In this document: positions 1 through 7,674 of the stretch, one piece after another
How the letters are laid out: each line of letters opens with the position of its first letter
Numbering within the stretch: the first letter of the stretch is position 1
Assembly: GCA_016876055.1 (NCBI GenBank)
Contig: VHDM01000005.1
Span: 1-26,663, forward strand
DNA: 26,663 nt
Source: Verrucomicrobiota bacterium
GTDB taxonomy: Bacteria > Verrucomicrobiota > Verrucomicrobiia > Methylacidiphilales > Verrucolacustridaceae
Direction: 5' to 3'
Notes under the pieces: generated by a model
What the model was told of the DNA's origin: nothing
The model's input: the letters and a program-made list of their open reading frames with translations, nothing else
Databases searched by the model: none
Program-made: the position numbers and the translations under genes

Positions 1-508
1 CTTGCAAATAGCAGTTCCCCAACCGATGTAGCGCCGGAGGATAGTCCTGATCGGCCGCCATTTGGAACCAGCGGACGGCTTCCTTTTCATCCTTCTCCAC
101 TCCCCGCCCGTGGAGATAGCAGTCTCCCAAGCTGATCAGGGCAGGAGAAAAATTCTGACCGGCCGATTTTCTCCACCAGCGAGCAGCGTCCACCTGATTC
201 GGCTCCACCCCATAACCTTGGTAGAGGCAGCCGCCGAGGTTGAACTGAGCCTCGGCGTGCCCCTGTTCCGCCGCCTTGCGATACCATTTCACCCCATCGA
301 TCTGTTTTTTTGGCACCCCCAGACCGAAAAAATAACAGTTCCCCAACTGAAACTGGGCATCCGCGTCCCCACTTTCCGCCTTGGCCTGAAGTTCATCGTT
401 GAAGGCCGCCCCGGCCCGCTGGGCCCATCCTTCCGTCAGCCAGCCACACGCCGACACCAGGGCGAAACCGCTGGCAACCATCCAGCGGGGCCTTATCATT
501 GGATTCAT
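1..508 (-). CDS. Sel1-repeat exported protein (3' part outside window)
   Basis: The 169 visible residues are an export signal followed by Sel1-like (TPR-related) repeats. The repeats show the usual spacing of AQFQLG, CYFFGLGV, KWYRKAAEQG, AEAQFNLG, LYQGYGV, WWRKSA and ALISLGDCYLHGRGV. About three full repeats and part of a fourth are present before the left edge. The N-terminus has RPRW, then a hydrophobic stretch ending in VSAC (residues 18-21), which fits a lipobox; cleavage after GWA (residue 29) by signal peptidase I is the alternative. Sel1 proteins are scaffold or adaptor proteins, so the partner cannot be named. The start at 508 gives the complete signal; an in-frame ATG at 481 would shorten it. 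The 508 start overlaps the start codon of the plus-strand gene at 507. Confidence 0.85.
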   Translation of the reverse strand, partial: MNPMIRPRWMVASGFALVSACGWLTEGWAQRAGAAFNDELQAKAESGDADAQFQLGNCYFFGLGVPKKQIDGVKWYRKAAEQGHAEAQFNLGGCLYQGYGVEPNQVDAARWWRKSAGQNFSPALISLGDCYLHGRGVEKDEKEAVRWFQMAADQDYPPALHRLGNCYLQ

Positions 509-689
509 GAAGAAAATTCTACTCTGCCTTGCTGTGATTGGATTCAGTCTTCCCGCCGTCTCTGCGCAGGATCGGGACGACGACCGGGACAACGACCGTT
601 CCAGCGCCCTGACCCCGACCGCCCAGCGGCCCCGGAATATGGCCAACCCGGAGATTCCCGGTTGGCAGGCTGTTCCCCACGGAAAGTAA
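507..689 (+). CDS. Small secreted Asp/Arg-rich protein, unknown function
   Basis: This 60-residue protein begins with a clear Sec signal (MKKILLCLAVIGFSLPAVSA, cleavage expected after AVSA). The mature part of about 40 residues starts with an acidic-basic QDRDDDRDNDR segment and ends in a proline-containing tail. I do not recognise a family. The start was chosen because the signal peptide begins exactly there; longer in-frame extensions upstream run through the opposite-strand Sel1 gene and look non-coding. No good ribosome binding site is visible. Its stop lies two bases from the stop of the converging gene at 692. It may be a small envelope or periplasmic protein. Confidence 0.6.
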   Translation: MKKILLCLAVIGFSLPAVSAQDRDDDRDNDRSSALTPTAQRPRNMANPEIPGWQAVPHGK

Positions 690-691
690 CC

Positions 692-1057
692 TTAAGGCCT
701 TTGCAAAGGCGGCTCCGGAGCTTTGCCAGCTCGGAGCGCCTCCAAGGTGGCCTGGTCGGTCATCCGGTCAGTGTTCAAATTCCAGATTTTCAGAAGCATC
801 TTGGATGGACGGTCAGCTCCGTCCCCTAGTTGGGCCTGCTCCCGCGCCTTTTGTACTGCCGCCTCGGGCTCCATCCCGGCCGTCTTGAGATCCGCCAACG
901 CCGCCAACCCCTTCCGGAAGCGTTCTTTCTGGTCACCCTCCGCATCCGGATTGACTGCCGTGGCCACAACCGTCAGCAGCGCAGTCTGCTCCGCCCCTTG
1001 TGCCATCAAGCTTCCCTGTATTCCCATTATCAACATCGCCCATAAAACGGTTCTCAT
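692..1057 (-). CDS. Secreted hypothetical protein
   Basis: The protein has 121 residues and a signal peptide (MRTVLWAMLIMGIQGSLMA, then QGAEQ). The mature part of about 100 residues is mostly helical and charged, with KERFRKGLAALADLKTAGMEPEAAVQKAREQ in the middle and a proline-rich end. I do not recognise a family. AGGA lies seven bases upstream of the ATG at 1057 and supports this start. The gene converges with the 60-residue secreted gene (two-base gap) and diverges from the DUF1232 operon, leaving about 80 bases for both promoters. Confidence 0.7.
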   Translation of the reverse strand: MRTVLWAMLIMGIQGSLMAQGAEQTALLTVVATAVNPDAEGDQKERFRKGLAALADLKTAGMEPEAAVQKAREQAQLGDGADRPSKMLLKIWNLNTDRMTDQATLEALRAGKAPEPPLQRP

Positions 1058-1137
1058 GCAACGATCCTAATTCAACCCACTTTTGGGTCGAGACTTCATC
1101 TTCACCTTCATCCTAATCTTTCTTTTTACCGAAGAAC

Positions 1138-1446
1138 ATGAACCCCCTTCGTCCCGGTCCCAAGCTGACCGACTTTCCCGCACTGATCCGCTCTGCTCCG
1201 GCCATGTTTCGCGACCTCCTCGCCCGCCGTTACCGGCAGATGCCGGTCGGTACCCTGGTGGGCGGTATTTTGGGTTTTTTCTATTTGGTCAATCCGCTCG
1301 ACCTTATTCCCGAAGCCCTGCCCGGCATCGGGGTCATTGACGACGCCCTCATGCTCGGCGTTTTTCTCGCCTTTCTTTCTCGGGATGTTAAAAAGTATCT
1401 CCTTTGGAAAAACCCGCCACCCCGTGAAAAAACCCCCTCTGCCTAG
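1138..1446 (+). CDS. DUF1232 (YkvA-like) small membrane protein
   Basis: The protein has 102 residues. The core, about residues 36-80, has the DUF1232 signature: a hydrophobic segment GGILGFFYLVNP, then LDLIPEALPG and GVIDDALMLGVFLAFL, with the conserved NPLDLIPE and DD. The family is widespread in bacteria and membrane associated, without an established general biochemical role. It begins a plus-strand run of three small membrane-protein genes ending at 2227. Its 3' end overlaps the next small reading frame. The family call is firm; the function is not known. Confidence 0.9.
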   Translation: MNPLRPGPKLTDFPALIRSAPAMFRDLLARRYRQMPVGTLVGGILGFFYLVNPLDLIPEALPGIGVIDDALMLGVFLAFLSRDVKKYLLWKNPPPREKTPSA

Positions 1447-1543
1447 CTCCATTCCTAACTGGCTCCTTTACTCGGGGATCGGCGTCCTCCTTTCCGCCGG
1501 TGCCCTCAAAATTGCCTGGGGCCTTTTCCGCCTTTACCGCTGA
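1385..1543 (+). CDS. Tiny single-helix membrane protein
   Basis: A 52-residue frame overlaps the end of the DUF1232 gene and stops 12 bases before the next gene. After a basic, proline-rich start it contains one predicted membrane helix, roughly WLLYSGIGVLLSAGALKIAW, and ends in RLYR. Codons after the DUF1232 stop use C or T at third positions like the neighbours, which supports translation. An internal GTG at 1424 would give a 39-residue protein with a shorter, more usual overlap of 23 bases and may be the true start. I do not recognise a family. It is probably translationally coupled. Confidence 0.5.
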   Translation: MLKSISFGKTRHPVKKPPLPSSIPNWLLYSGIGVLLSAGALKIAWGLFRLYR

Positions 1544-1555
1544 GCCACCCGGCGG

Positions 1556-2227
1556 ATGCTCACCGCCCTTCTCCTCTCTTTTTCTACCGGCGGGCTGCTC
1601 GCCCTTGCCGTCCGCTGGAAACCCCTTTTCCTTAATCCGGTTTGCGACTCCCTCGCCCTCGTCCTCGTCCTCAATAAACTTGTCAGCCTCGGCCACTTCG
1701 CCACCCATGAGGAGGAACCGTGGCACGAACTCCTTCCCCTTCACCTTTGTGATTGGGCCACCTTCACCGGCGTCGTCGCCTTGGTGACCCGGCGTCCCTT
1801 GGCCTTCGAACTAACCTGGTTTTGGGCCATGGCCGGCACCACCCAGGCCCTCCTCACCCCCGATCTGGCGGTGCGCCCGCCGGAAATCAGTTGGTATACC
1901 TTCTACCTTTCCCACGGTGGCGTGGTGGCCGCCGCTCTTCTATTGACCTGGGGAGCAGGCATGCGCACCCGCCCCTGGGCCGCCTTCCGCATCTTTGCCT
2001 GGTCCCAGCTCTACCTGGCCACCGTGCTCGGCCTCAACGGCCTGCTTGGAACCAATTACGGCTACCTCTGCGCCAAGCCGGAAAATCCCTCCCTTCTCGA
2101 CCATCTCGGCCCCTGGCCTTGGTATCTGCTCTCTCTCGAGGGCCTCGCCTTGGCCCTCTTCTGGCTCCTCGACCTTCCGTTCCGGCTGACCGAGCGCCGC
2201 CCTAGTCCATTTCCAGCCAATCGCTGA
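1556..2227 (+). CDS. TIGR02206/YwaF-like integral membrane protein
   Basis: The 223-residue protein has about six hydrophobic segments. It carries the family landmarks LPLHLCDW (about residues 61-68), WFWAMAGTTQALLTPDL, a TFYLSHGG segment and NYGYLCAKP near the C-terminal third. These match the TP0381/YwaF family of conserved membrane proteins, related to eukaryotic TMEM164, which has been linked to acyl transfer on lipids; transferring that role to this protein is inference. The conserved Cys in HLCD and the later His are intact. It ends the plus-strand operon, and its last 26 bases overlap the end of the convergent gene at 2202. Confidence 0.85.
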   Translation: MLTALLLSFSTGGLLALAVRWKPLFLNPVCDSLALVLVLNKLVSLGHFATHEEEPWHELLPLHLCDWATFTGVVALVTRRPLAFELTWFWAMAGTTQALLTPDLAVRPPEISWYTFYLSHGGVVAAALLLTWGAGMRTRPWAAFRIFAWSQLYLATVLGLNGLLGTNYGYLCAKPENPSLLDHLGPWPWYLLSLEGLALALFWLLDLPFRLTERRPSPFPANR

Positions 2228-3545
2228 TCGGCTGGAAATCCTCATCGCGAAATACCAAGTCCGTTTTTTTATGCGCCACCGGCTCCAACGGCCGGATCAC
2301 CCAGGCCATCTGACCTTCCCTTTTCCCGCGGATGACAATTTGCAGCGTCCCCGGCGCCGCTTGCGCCACCTTTCCCTCGACCACTACCCGGGCGGCATCC
2401 GCATCCAGCGGTATCCGTAGACACAGGAAAGCTTCTGGAATCGCGTTCACATCCTCCTCAAAAGGTCCCTTGGCCTGCGCCTCCCGGTCCCGCAACTCCT
2501 TCAACCGGGTCTCATAGTCCTGGATTTCCTTCTGGATCACCTGGGCGTCTCCTCGAAATTTGTTGAGCTCCTGCCTCTGCATCTCCACCTGCTCCTTTTT
2601 TTGGTCCAGGCTCGTGGCCGCCGGACTCCGCAGTTGTTTGGCCCGCGTGCCCAACCCCTTGTACCGGGTGTTCCAGTCCTTTTCAAAATCACGCCAACCG
2701 CGGAGTCTCTTGTCCATCCACCCGAACTGCTCCGGCAAGAGAATGCTGGGCGGGGCCCGGTAAAGGGCCAGTCGGAACTCGTTGGCGGCGATCTCCGGTT
2801 GCTGCAGATCCTCGCTCTCCTCGGGATGATAAAAAAGACCCAGCGACCGGGCCCGGTCTTCCACCTCATCGAGAAAGGCTTTGCGCCGGTCATCAAACTC
2901 CTGATCCAACAGGCCGGCCTCCTCAAGCCACAGTTTGCTGACGGAAGTCCGGTAATCCTCATACACTTGTTTGGCTTGGCTGCTTTCGTGCCCCAGCACC
3001 TCCGTCACCATCCGCACCTTTTCTGCCGTGCCCGCCGCATCCGCCTTGGCCAGAACCAAGGTCCGCTCTATTTCCCGGATCTGCGGCCGCAACGGTGCCA
3101 GCCTGCGCCCATAGTCCCGGCGTAGACCCGCCAACCTTTCGGAAAAATCGTATAAAACCAGCACCTCCGGCTTGTCACCCAACCGGACCTCATTCAACTC
3201 CACCCGCACCCGCACCACCGTTTTCCGCCACTCTTTCCATCCCCCGTACAACGCCATACACCCGATCGCCGCCGCGATCGCGATCCAGACATTTCGGTGC
3301 CACCCTCTCGCCACCTGCCAGGCTTTCTTCCCCAAATCCTGCAAACTCCGGCCGACCCCGATTCTTTTTTCCTCCGTGCCCGGCGGCCTGGCTTCCGCAC
3401 CTGGCACTGCCACCGGTGGCCGCGCAAAAATTCTTCGCCGCATCCGCGGCTGGTTCTCCTCCACCCGCGTGACCTTGAGGCGCAGCTTTTTTTTGGCGGT
3501 CTCCACCTCGCCGCCCGCCGGGGGCGGAGCGTTTTCCTCAGCCAT
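2202..3545 (-). CDS. Membrane-anchored coiled-coil protein, unknown function
   Basis: The 447-residue protein has a basic, proline-rich cytoplasmic N-terminus (1-85) and one membrane helix at about 86-103 (VWIAIAAAIGCMALYGGW). Long charged helices follow (about 140-235 and 280-358, coiled-coil-like), then a small beta-rich C-terminal domain with short strands such as ARVVVEG and LQIVIRG. No cysteine-rich, catalytic or nucleotide-binding motif is visible. The topology suggests a cytoplasmic tail and a large periplasmic part. The start at 3545 was chosen over upstream extension because it lies two bases after the pheA stop. It is the last gene of the lexA-trpS-scpAB-pheA run. A structural role at the envelope is only a guess. 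Confidence 0.75.
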   Translation of the reverse strand: MAEENAPPPAGGEVETAKKKLRLKVTRVEENQPRMRRRIFARPPVAVPGAEARPPGTEEKRIGVGRSLQDLGKKAWQVARGWHRNVWIAIAAAIGCMALYGGWKEWRKTVVRVRVELNEVRLGDKPEVLVLYDFSERLAGLRRDYGRRLAPLRPQIREIERTLVLAKADAAGTAEKVRMVTEVLGHESSQAKQVYEDYRTSVSKLWLEEAGLLDQEFDDRRKAFLDEVEDRARSLGLFYHPEESEDLQQPEIAANEFRLALYRAPPSILLPEQFGWMDKRLRGWRDFEKDWNTRYKGLGTRAKQLRSPAATSLDQKKEQVEMQRQELNKFRGDAQVIQKEIQDYETRLKELRDREAQAKGPFEEDVNAIPEAFLCLRIPLDADAARVVVEGKVAQAAPGTLQIVIRGKREGQMAWVIRPLEPVAHKKTDLVFRDEDFQPISDWLEMD

Positions 3546-3547
3546 GG

Positions 3548-4609
3548 TCAGCGCTCTTCCGGATAACTGCCCAGCACCCGCAGGTCCTGCGTCTGCTTGC
3601 GCAACGCCGCCAGCGCCCGTTGAAACTCCGGCCGGTCCGCATGCCCGCGCAGATCCACAAAGAAAACATACTCCCACGGTTTTCCCGGCGCCGGCCGCGA
3701 CTCCACCTTGAGCAGGTTCAGTTTCCGCGAGGAGAAAATCCCCAGGGCCCGGTGCAACGCCCCCGCCCGGTGCGGCAGGCTGAACACCAGGCTGGTCCGA
3801 TCCTTGCCGGTGACCGGCACCGGATCCTGCCCCAAGACCAGAAATCTTGTCGTGTTGCCCACCCGGTCTTGCACATCCCGCTGGCGGATCTTCAGCTTGT
3901 AGAGGTCGGCCGCCAACGCGCTGGCCAACGCCGCCGCCCCTTTCTCTTTGGCCGCACGGCGCGCCCCCTCCGCGGTGCTCGCCACTTCCACCCACTGCGC
4001 CTCCGGATGGTGCGTCGCCAACCAGTGCCGACACTGGGCCAAGGCCTGGGCATGACTATAGACCACCCGGATCGGTCCCTGCGCCGCCCGGCTCAACAAC
4101 GCGTGCCGGACCGGCAAATAAATTTCCCCCGTAATCCAGGCGCACGTGTCCCAAAGGGCATCTTGGGTGGCCCCCACCGAGCCCTCCCCCGAATTTTCCG
4201 CCGGCACCACGCCGGCATCCACCTCCGCCCGGTCCACGGCGGAAAAAATCTCCGCAATCGTGGCACACGGCACCAGATGGGCCGCGGCCCCAAAACGGGA
4301 CCGGGCGGCCTGATGGCAATAGGAGGACTCCGGCCCAAGGTAGGCGATTCGCACTCCCCCCTGGGCTTCCCGCGCACTCGACAGAATTTCCCGATAAACG
4401 GCATGGAGAGAGCCCCGATCCAAACCGCGGCCCGCCACGGCCTCCAGACGGCGGAGCAAGCTCGCTTCCCGGGCCGGCGCAAGAATGGAAAACCCGTCCC
4501 GGCGCTTGAGCCGGCCGATGTCCCGGGCCACCCGGGTCCGCTCCGCGAGGAGCCGGACCAGTTGGTCATCCAGCCGGTCAACCTTGCGCCGCAGGCTCGC
4601 CAGCTTCAC
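3548..4609 (-). CDS. pheA: Bifunctional chorismate mutase / prephenate dehydratase
   Basis: This 353-residue enzyme makes phenylpyruvate from chorismate in the phenylalanine pathway. Residues 1-82 form an AroQ-type chorismate mutase (LRRKVDRLDDQLVRLLAER, with basic residues placed as in AroQ). Residues 86-262 form prephenate dehydratase, with YLGPESSYCHQAA, VPAENSGEGSV (135-145) and the catalytic TTRF (253-256). Residues 270-350 are an ACT domain with GALHRAL and the ESRP motif (303-306), expected to bind Phe for feedback inhibition. Length is typical of P-proteins. The first 32 bases overlap the end of scpB, so translation is probably coupled. All three modules look intact. Confidence 0.97.
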   Translation of the reverse strand: MKLASLRRKVDRLDDQLVRLLAERTRVARDIGRLKRRDGFSILAPAREASLLRRLEAVAGRGLDRGSLHAVYREILSSAREAQGGVRIAYLGPESSYCHQAARSRFGAAAHLVPCATIAEIFSAVDRAEVDAGVVPAENSGEGSVGATQDALWDTCAWITGEIYLPVRHALLSRAAQGPIRVVYSHAQALAQCRHWLATHHPEAQWVEVASTAEGARRAAKEKGAAALASALAADLYKLKIRQRDVQDRVGNTTRFLVLGQDPVPVTGKDRTSLVFSLPHRAGALHRALGIFSSRKLNLLKVESRPAPGKPWEYVFFVDLRGHADRPEFQRALAALRKQTQDLRVLGSYPEER

Positions 4610-5201
4610 GGATCAGTTCCTCCTGTTTGGGACCCGCCGGATCAGCCGCCAGCGGCAGCTTCACGCGCCGCAACTCCTCCGAATTCGGCAGCTCCTCCAG
4701 ATCCTTCAATCCGAAATGCTCCAAAAACAGGGGCGTGGTCCCGTACAGGATCGGCCGCCCGGGCGCATCGCTCCGCCCCGTAATTCTCGCCACGCCCCGT
4801 TCCACCAGCGTGTCGAGCGTACCGCTGCAATCCACCCCGCGCACCGCCTCGATCTCCGCCCGCGAGATCGGTTGCCGGTACGCAATCACCGCCATGGTTT
4901 CCAGGGCGGGTGGACTGAGGCGCGGCGGCCGCACCACCCCCTTGAGCTTGGCCACCCAACCCGCCAGCTCCGGGGCCGTGCCGATTCGGAATCCGCCGGC
5001 CACTTCCCGCAAAATCAGGCCCCGCGCCGGCAGAGCCTCCGCCAGCTTGGCCAGTTCCTCCCGAACCTCGGCCTCCTTCACCTCAGGAAAACCCTGGCCA
5101 CCCTCCGGTCCCTCCCTCAGGAGGAGAGCCAGCCGCCGCGGCTCCAAAGGCTCGGTCGCCGCGAACAACAACGCTTCCAGGACTCTGGCCCATTCCCTCA
5201 T
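4578..5201 (-). CDS. scpB: Segregation and condensation protein B
   Basis: ScpB (207 residues) joins ScpA and SMC in the bacterial condensin complex that compacts and separates chromosomes. Two winged-helix regions are expected. The second contains the family's most conserved stretch: SPPALETMAVIAYRQPISRAEIE, then VDCSGTLDTLVERGVA and the GRPILYGTT segment, followed by FLEHFGLKDLEELP. It begins eight bases after scpA and overlaps pheA by 32 bases. The last 20 or so residues (KQEELIREAGEPAAQG) are a variable tail. The scpA-scpB order is the usual one. Confidence 0.96.
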   Translation of the reverse strand: MREWARVLEALLFAATEPLEPRRLALLLREGPEGGQGFPEVKEAEVREELAKLAEALPARGLILREVAGGFRIGTAPELAGWVAKLKGVVRPPRLSPPALETMAVIAYRQPISRAEIEAVRGVDCSGTLDTLVERGVARITGRSDAPGRPILYGTTPLFLEHFGLKDLEELPNSEELRRVKLPLAADPAGPKQEELIREAGEPAAQG

Positions 5202-5209
5202 ACCGCCTC

Positions 5210-6031
5210 CTACGCTGGGGTTTCCACGGACGGTTGACCAGTCCCATCCCCCTCCTCCCGGTCGGGGATCGGTGCCCTGGCCCCGCCCTCCGCGACCCGC
5301 TGGATGAAAATGGGCTGCAGGGGCTTTTCCTGCCGTGCCGTCAATTGGCGGAGCCGGATCAATTCGAGCAACGCCAAAAAAGTGACCACCACCTCGCCGC
5401 GGGATGACATCGAGCGGAACAAATCTTCAAAAGGCACCTCTTGCCCGGCCGGAACCCGGTCCAAAAGAAATTCAATTTTTTCGCTCACCGTGTACTCATC
5501 CTCCGCGAACCGCCCCGCCCGCGCCCGCTCCTCCACCCCCCGCAGCACCTTCTGGAAGGCCCAGACCAGATCGAACATCGAAACTTGGCCCGGTCCTTGC
5601 ATGCCCGTCGGGACCGTCACCCGCTCGGGCGTCCGGCCAAAAATCTTTGAGTGAAGCGCCTCCCGGTCTCCCAACTGCCCCGCCGCCTCCTTGAACTTCC
5701 GGTATTCAATCAACTGCCGGATCAGCTCCCATTTTGGATCCTCCTCCTCCACCTCCTCGGGGGGCCGATCCTGCACGGGCAGCAGCGTCCGGCTCTTCAG
5801 GTATAAAAGGGTTGCCGCCATCACCAGGAATTCCCCGGCGATCGCAAGGTTTTCCTCCTTCATCTTGTCCAGCCGCGCCAGGTATTGCTCGGTCAGCTTC
5901 TCCAGCCGGATGTCGTAAATATCCATCTCCTGTTCCTTGATAAGGTGCAGGAGAAGGTCCAGGGGTCCGGTGAAGGCACTTAACTCCACCCGCAGATTTT
6001 CGTTGGCGGGGATTTCCAGACCGGGATTCAT
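5210..6031 (-). CDS. scpA: Segregation and condensation protein A
   Basis: ScpA (273 residues from this start) is the kleisin that bridges the SMC heads and binds ScpB. The N-terminus shows the hallmark FTGPLDLLLHLIKEQEMDIYDI (split here as FTGPLDLLLHLI and DIYDI), then the helix with FLVMAATLLYLKSR. The C-terminal winged helix includes VVVTFLALLELIRL. A Glu-rich linker (PPEEVEEEDPKW) and a proline/acidic tail are variable regions. The ATG at 6031 overlaps the trpS stop in an ATGA, which favours this start over a longer frame reaching to 6115. It is cotranscribed with trpS upstream and scpB downstream. Confidence 0.96.
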   Translation of the reverse strand: MNPGLEIPANENLRVELSAFTGPLDLLLHLIKEQEMDIYDIRLEKLTEQYLARLDKMKEENLAIAGEFLVMAATLLYLKSRTLLPVQDRPPEEVEEEDPKWELIRQLIEYRKFKEAAGQLGDREALHSKIFGRTPERVTVPTGMQGPGQVSMFDLVWAFQKVLRGVEERARAGRFAEDEYTVSEKIEFLLDRVPAGQEVPFEDLFRSMSSRGEVVVTFLALLELIRLRQLTARQEKPLQPIFIQRVAEGGARAPIPDREEGDGTGQPSVETPA

Positions 6032-6993
6032 GGCCGGGTCCCCACCGCTGCCCGCACCCGGGCCAACACGCCTTCCGCCGTCTGCCGGGCCTTGCCTGCG
6101 CCTTCCTGCATCCAACGGGCCACCTTGCCCGGATCAGCCGCCAGTTCCTCCCGCCTCTTCCGCAGGGTTGCAAACTCCCTCAGGACTGTATCGGCCAACA
6201 TTTTTTTTAAATCCCCATACCCTGTGCCACCCTTTTCCATCTTCCGGCGAAACTCCGCCCGCTCCGCCGCCGTCCCCATCAACCGCGCCAAACCCCAGAG
6301 CGTGCTTCCCTCAACCGTCTTGGGCGCCTCGACCGGGGTCGAGTCAGTCTGGATTCCCATGATCGCCTTCCGCAGGTCCTTTTCCGGGGCAAAAATCTCC
6401 AGCGTGTTATGGTAGGACTTGCTCATCTTCTGCCCATCCACCCCCGGCACCACCCCGGCGTCCTCCCGGATGATCGATTCCGGCAGCTTGAAGACGGTCC
6501 CGAATTTGTCGTTGAACTTGCCGGCGATGTCCCGCGCCACCTCCAGATGTTGCTTCTGGTCCTGCCCGACTGGAACCCGATCGGCATCATAGAGCAGAAT
6601 ATCCGCCGCCATCAGGACAGGGTAGGCAAAGAGTCCATGCGAGGGGGAAATTCCCTTGGTCACCTTGTCCTTGTAGCTGTGACATCGCTCCAGCAGCCCC
6701 ATCGGCGTCACCGCGGAAAGATACCAGGCCAACTCGTGAACCTCCGGTACCGCACTTTGGCGGAACACCACCGCTTTGTTCGGATCCACCCCGCACCCCA
6801 AGAGGTCCAGCAGGGTCTCCCTCACCAGTCCGGGCAACTCCCCCTTCCCCGCCGTCCCGGTCAGAGCGTGGTAGTCTGCCAGGAAATAATAAGCCTCCCC
6901 TTGGGCCTGAAGCTCGACGGCGGGCCGGATCATGCCGAAGTAGTTGCCCAGATGCAGCCGCCCCGTCGGCTGAATCCCCGAAAGATAACGCAT
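6028..6993 (-). CDS. trpS: Tryptophanyl-tRNA synthetase
   Basis: This class Ic aminoacyl-tRNA synthetase charges tRNA-Trp. The 321 residues fit the bacterial enzyme. The ATP-binding signature appears as PTGRLHLGNYFG (HIGH-equivalent, about 9-20), and KMSKS lies at 189-193 in GQKMSKSYHNTL. Substrate-pocket motifs such as FLADYHALT, RVPVGQDQKQHLE and DAGVVPGVDG are present. It lies 54 bases after lexA and overlaps scpA by four bases. AAGG directly abuts the ATG, so the ribosome binding site is not canonical; GAGG a little further upstream is an alternative. Confidence 0.97.
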   Translation of the reverse strand: MRYLSGIQPTGRLHLGNYFGMIRPAVELQAQGEAYYFLADYHALTGTAGKGELPGLVRETLLDLLGCGVDPNKAVVFRQSAVPEVHELAWYLSAVTPMGLLERCHSYKDKVTKGISPSHGLFAYPVLMAADILLYDADRVPVGQDQKQHLEVARDIAGKFNDKFGTVFKLPESIIREDAGVVPGVDGQKMSKSYHNTLEIFAPEKDLRKAIMGIQTDSTPVEAPKTVEGSTLWGLARLMGTAAERAEFRRKMEKGGTGYGDLKKMLADTVLREFATLRKRREELAADPGKVARWMQEGAGKARQTAEGVLARVRAAVGTRP

Positions 6994-7047
6994 CCTTGAT
7001 CGTGGCCTCGGGAACCCCTTGTCGGCCAGAATTTTCCTGAAAGTTGT

Positions 7048-7659
7048 TCAGTCTTTCCACCGCCGAACCAGCCCCACCAGCACCCCCTGCACCTCCAGAT
7101 CCCGCCGGGGGGTCAAATCCGGGAAATCCGGGTTTTCTGATTTTAAAAACCATCCCCTCCGCTCCGTCACTAACCGCTTCAGGGTCACCTCTCCGTCCAC
7201 CAACGCCGCCACCACATCCCCCGCCTTAGGCTCTTTCTTCTCCAAGACCGCCAAGTCTCCATCCCGGATGCCGGCACCTTCCATACTCCTCCCCCTCACC
7301 CTCACCACAAACGCCCGGTCCGGGGTCCGCAGCCCAAAAAGGGTCGGCTCCATCGCCAGCTGCCGATCCGGCTCGGTTTCCGCCAAGTCTGCCCGACCCG
7401 CCGGAATCGCCGAAAAAAACGGGAAACACGCGGCTGTTTCCGGCTCCCGGCGAAGCCCTTCCGTGCCCGCTAAAAAAATCCCGCGGGATCGACCCCGCCG
7501 GACGATCCGCCGGGTTTTCTCCAGCTTGTCGAGGAAGTAGCTTACTCCTCGCGGACTCTTGAAACCCACCGCCCGCTGAATCTCGCGCACCGTGGGCGGT
7601 CGGCGATGCTTGTCCGTGTAGCTGCGCAAAAACTTGAGAATTCTCTCACCGGAATTCAT
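7048..7659 (-). CDS. lexA: LexA-type SOS repressor with self-cleaving S24 domain
   Basis: The 203-residue protein has an N-terminal winged helix (about 8-60: RPPTVREIQRAVGF, then SPRGVSYFLDKLEKTRRI) and a C-terminal S24 domain. The autocleavage dyad is visible: Ser125 in RGRSMEGAG and Lys161 in EVTLKRL, with the scissile Ala87-Gly88 in AIPAGRA. LexA represses DNA-damage genes and cleaves itself when RecA filaments form. ATG at 7659 is preferred; an in-frame TTG six codons upstream would add MLYKCV. No Shine-Dalgarno sequence is seen. An inverted repeat covers the start region and may be its own operator. It heads the trpS-scpAB-pheA run and is divergent from hpnC. Confidence 0.93.
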   Translation of the reverse strand: MNSGERILKFLRSYTDKHRRPPTVREIQRAVGFKSPRGVSYFLDKLEKTRRIVRRGRSRGIFLAGTEGLRREPETAACFPFFSAIPAGRADLAETEPDRQLAMEPTLFGLRTPDRAFVVRVRGRSMEGAGIRDGDLAVLEKKEPKAGDVVAALVDGEVTLKRLVTERRGWFLKSENPDFPDLTPRRDLEVQGVLVGLVRRWKD

Positions 7660-7674
7660 TACACATTTGTATAA
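7659..7674. promoter_or_regulatory. Inverted repeat at lexA start, candidate LexA operator
   Basis: The 16 bases TTACACATTTGTATAA form an imperfect palindrome: seven-base arms with one mismatch around two bases. It ends on the first base of the lexA ATG. A second, shorter overlapping dyad, TTGT-ATA-ACAA, spans 7667-7677. LexA commonly autoregulates, so this is a candidate operator. On the minus strand TTGATT and TACAAA, 16 bases apart, could serve as promoter boxes, placing transcription start at or near the ATG (possibly leaderless). It does not match the TGTTC-N4-GAACA motif I recall for Verrucomicrobia LexA. Confidence 0.4.

Noticed and set aside
62..829. Long plus-strand open frame opposite the Sel1 gene
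   Set aside because: It is antisense to clear Sel1 repeats, lacks recognisable domains and runs through a secreted gene; it is a by-product of GC-rich codons.
3546..4034. N-terminal extension of the coiled-coil protein
   Set aside because: It would overlap pheA by nearly 490 bases and is Gly/Ala-rich shadow sequence; the ATG at 3545 directly follows the pheA stop.
3620..4783. 387-codon plus-strand frame
   Set aside because: It is antisense to pheA, which has all its catalytic motifs; the translation is Arg/Pro/His-rich with no domain.
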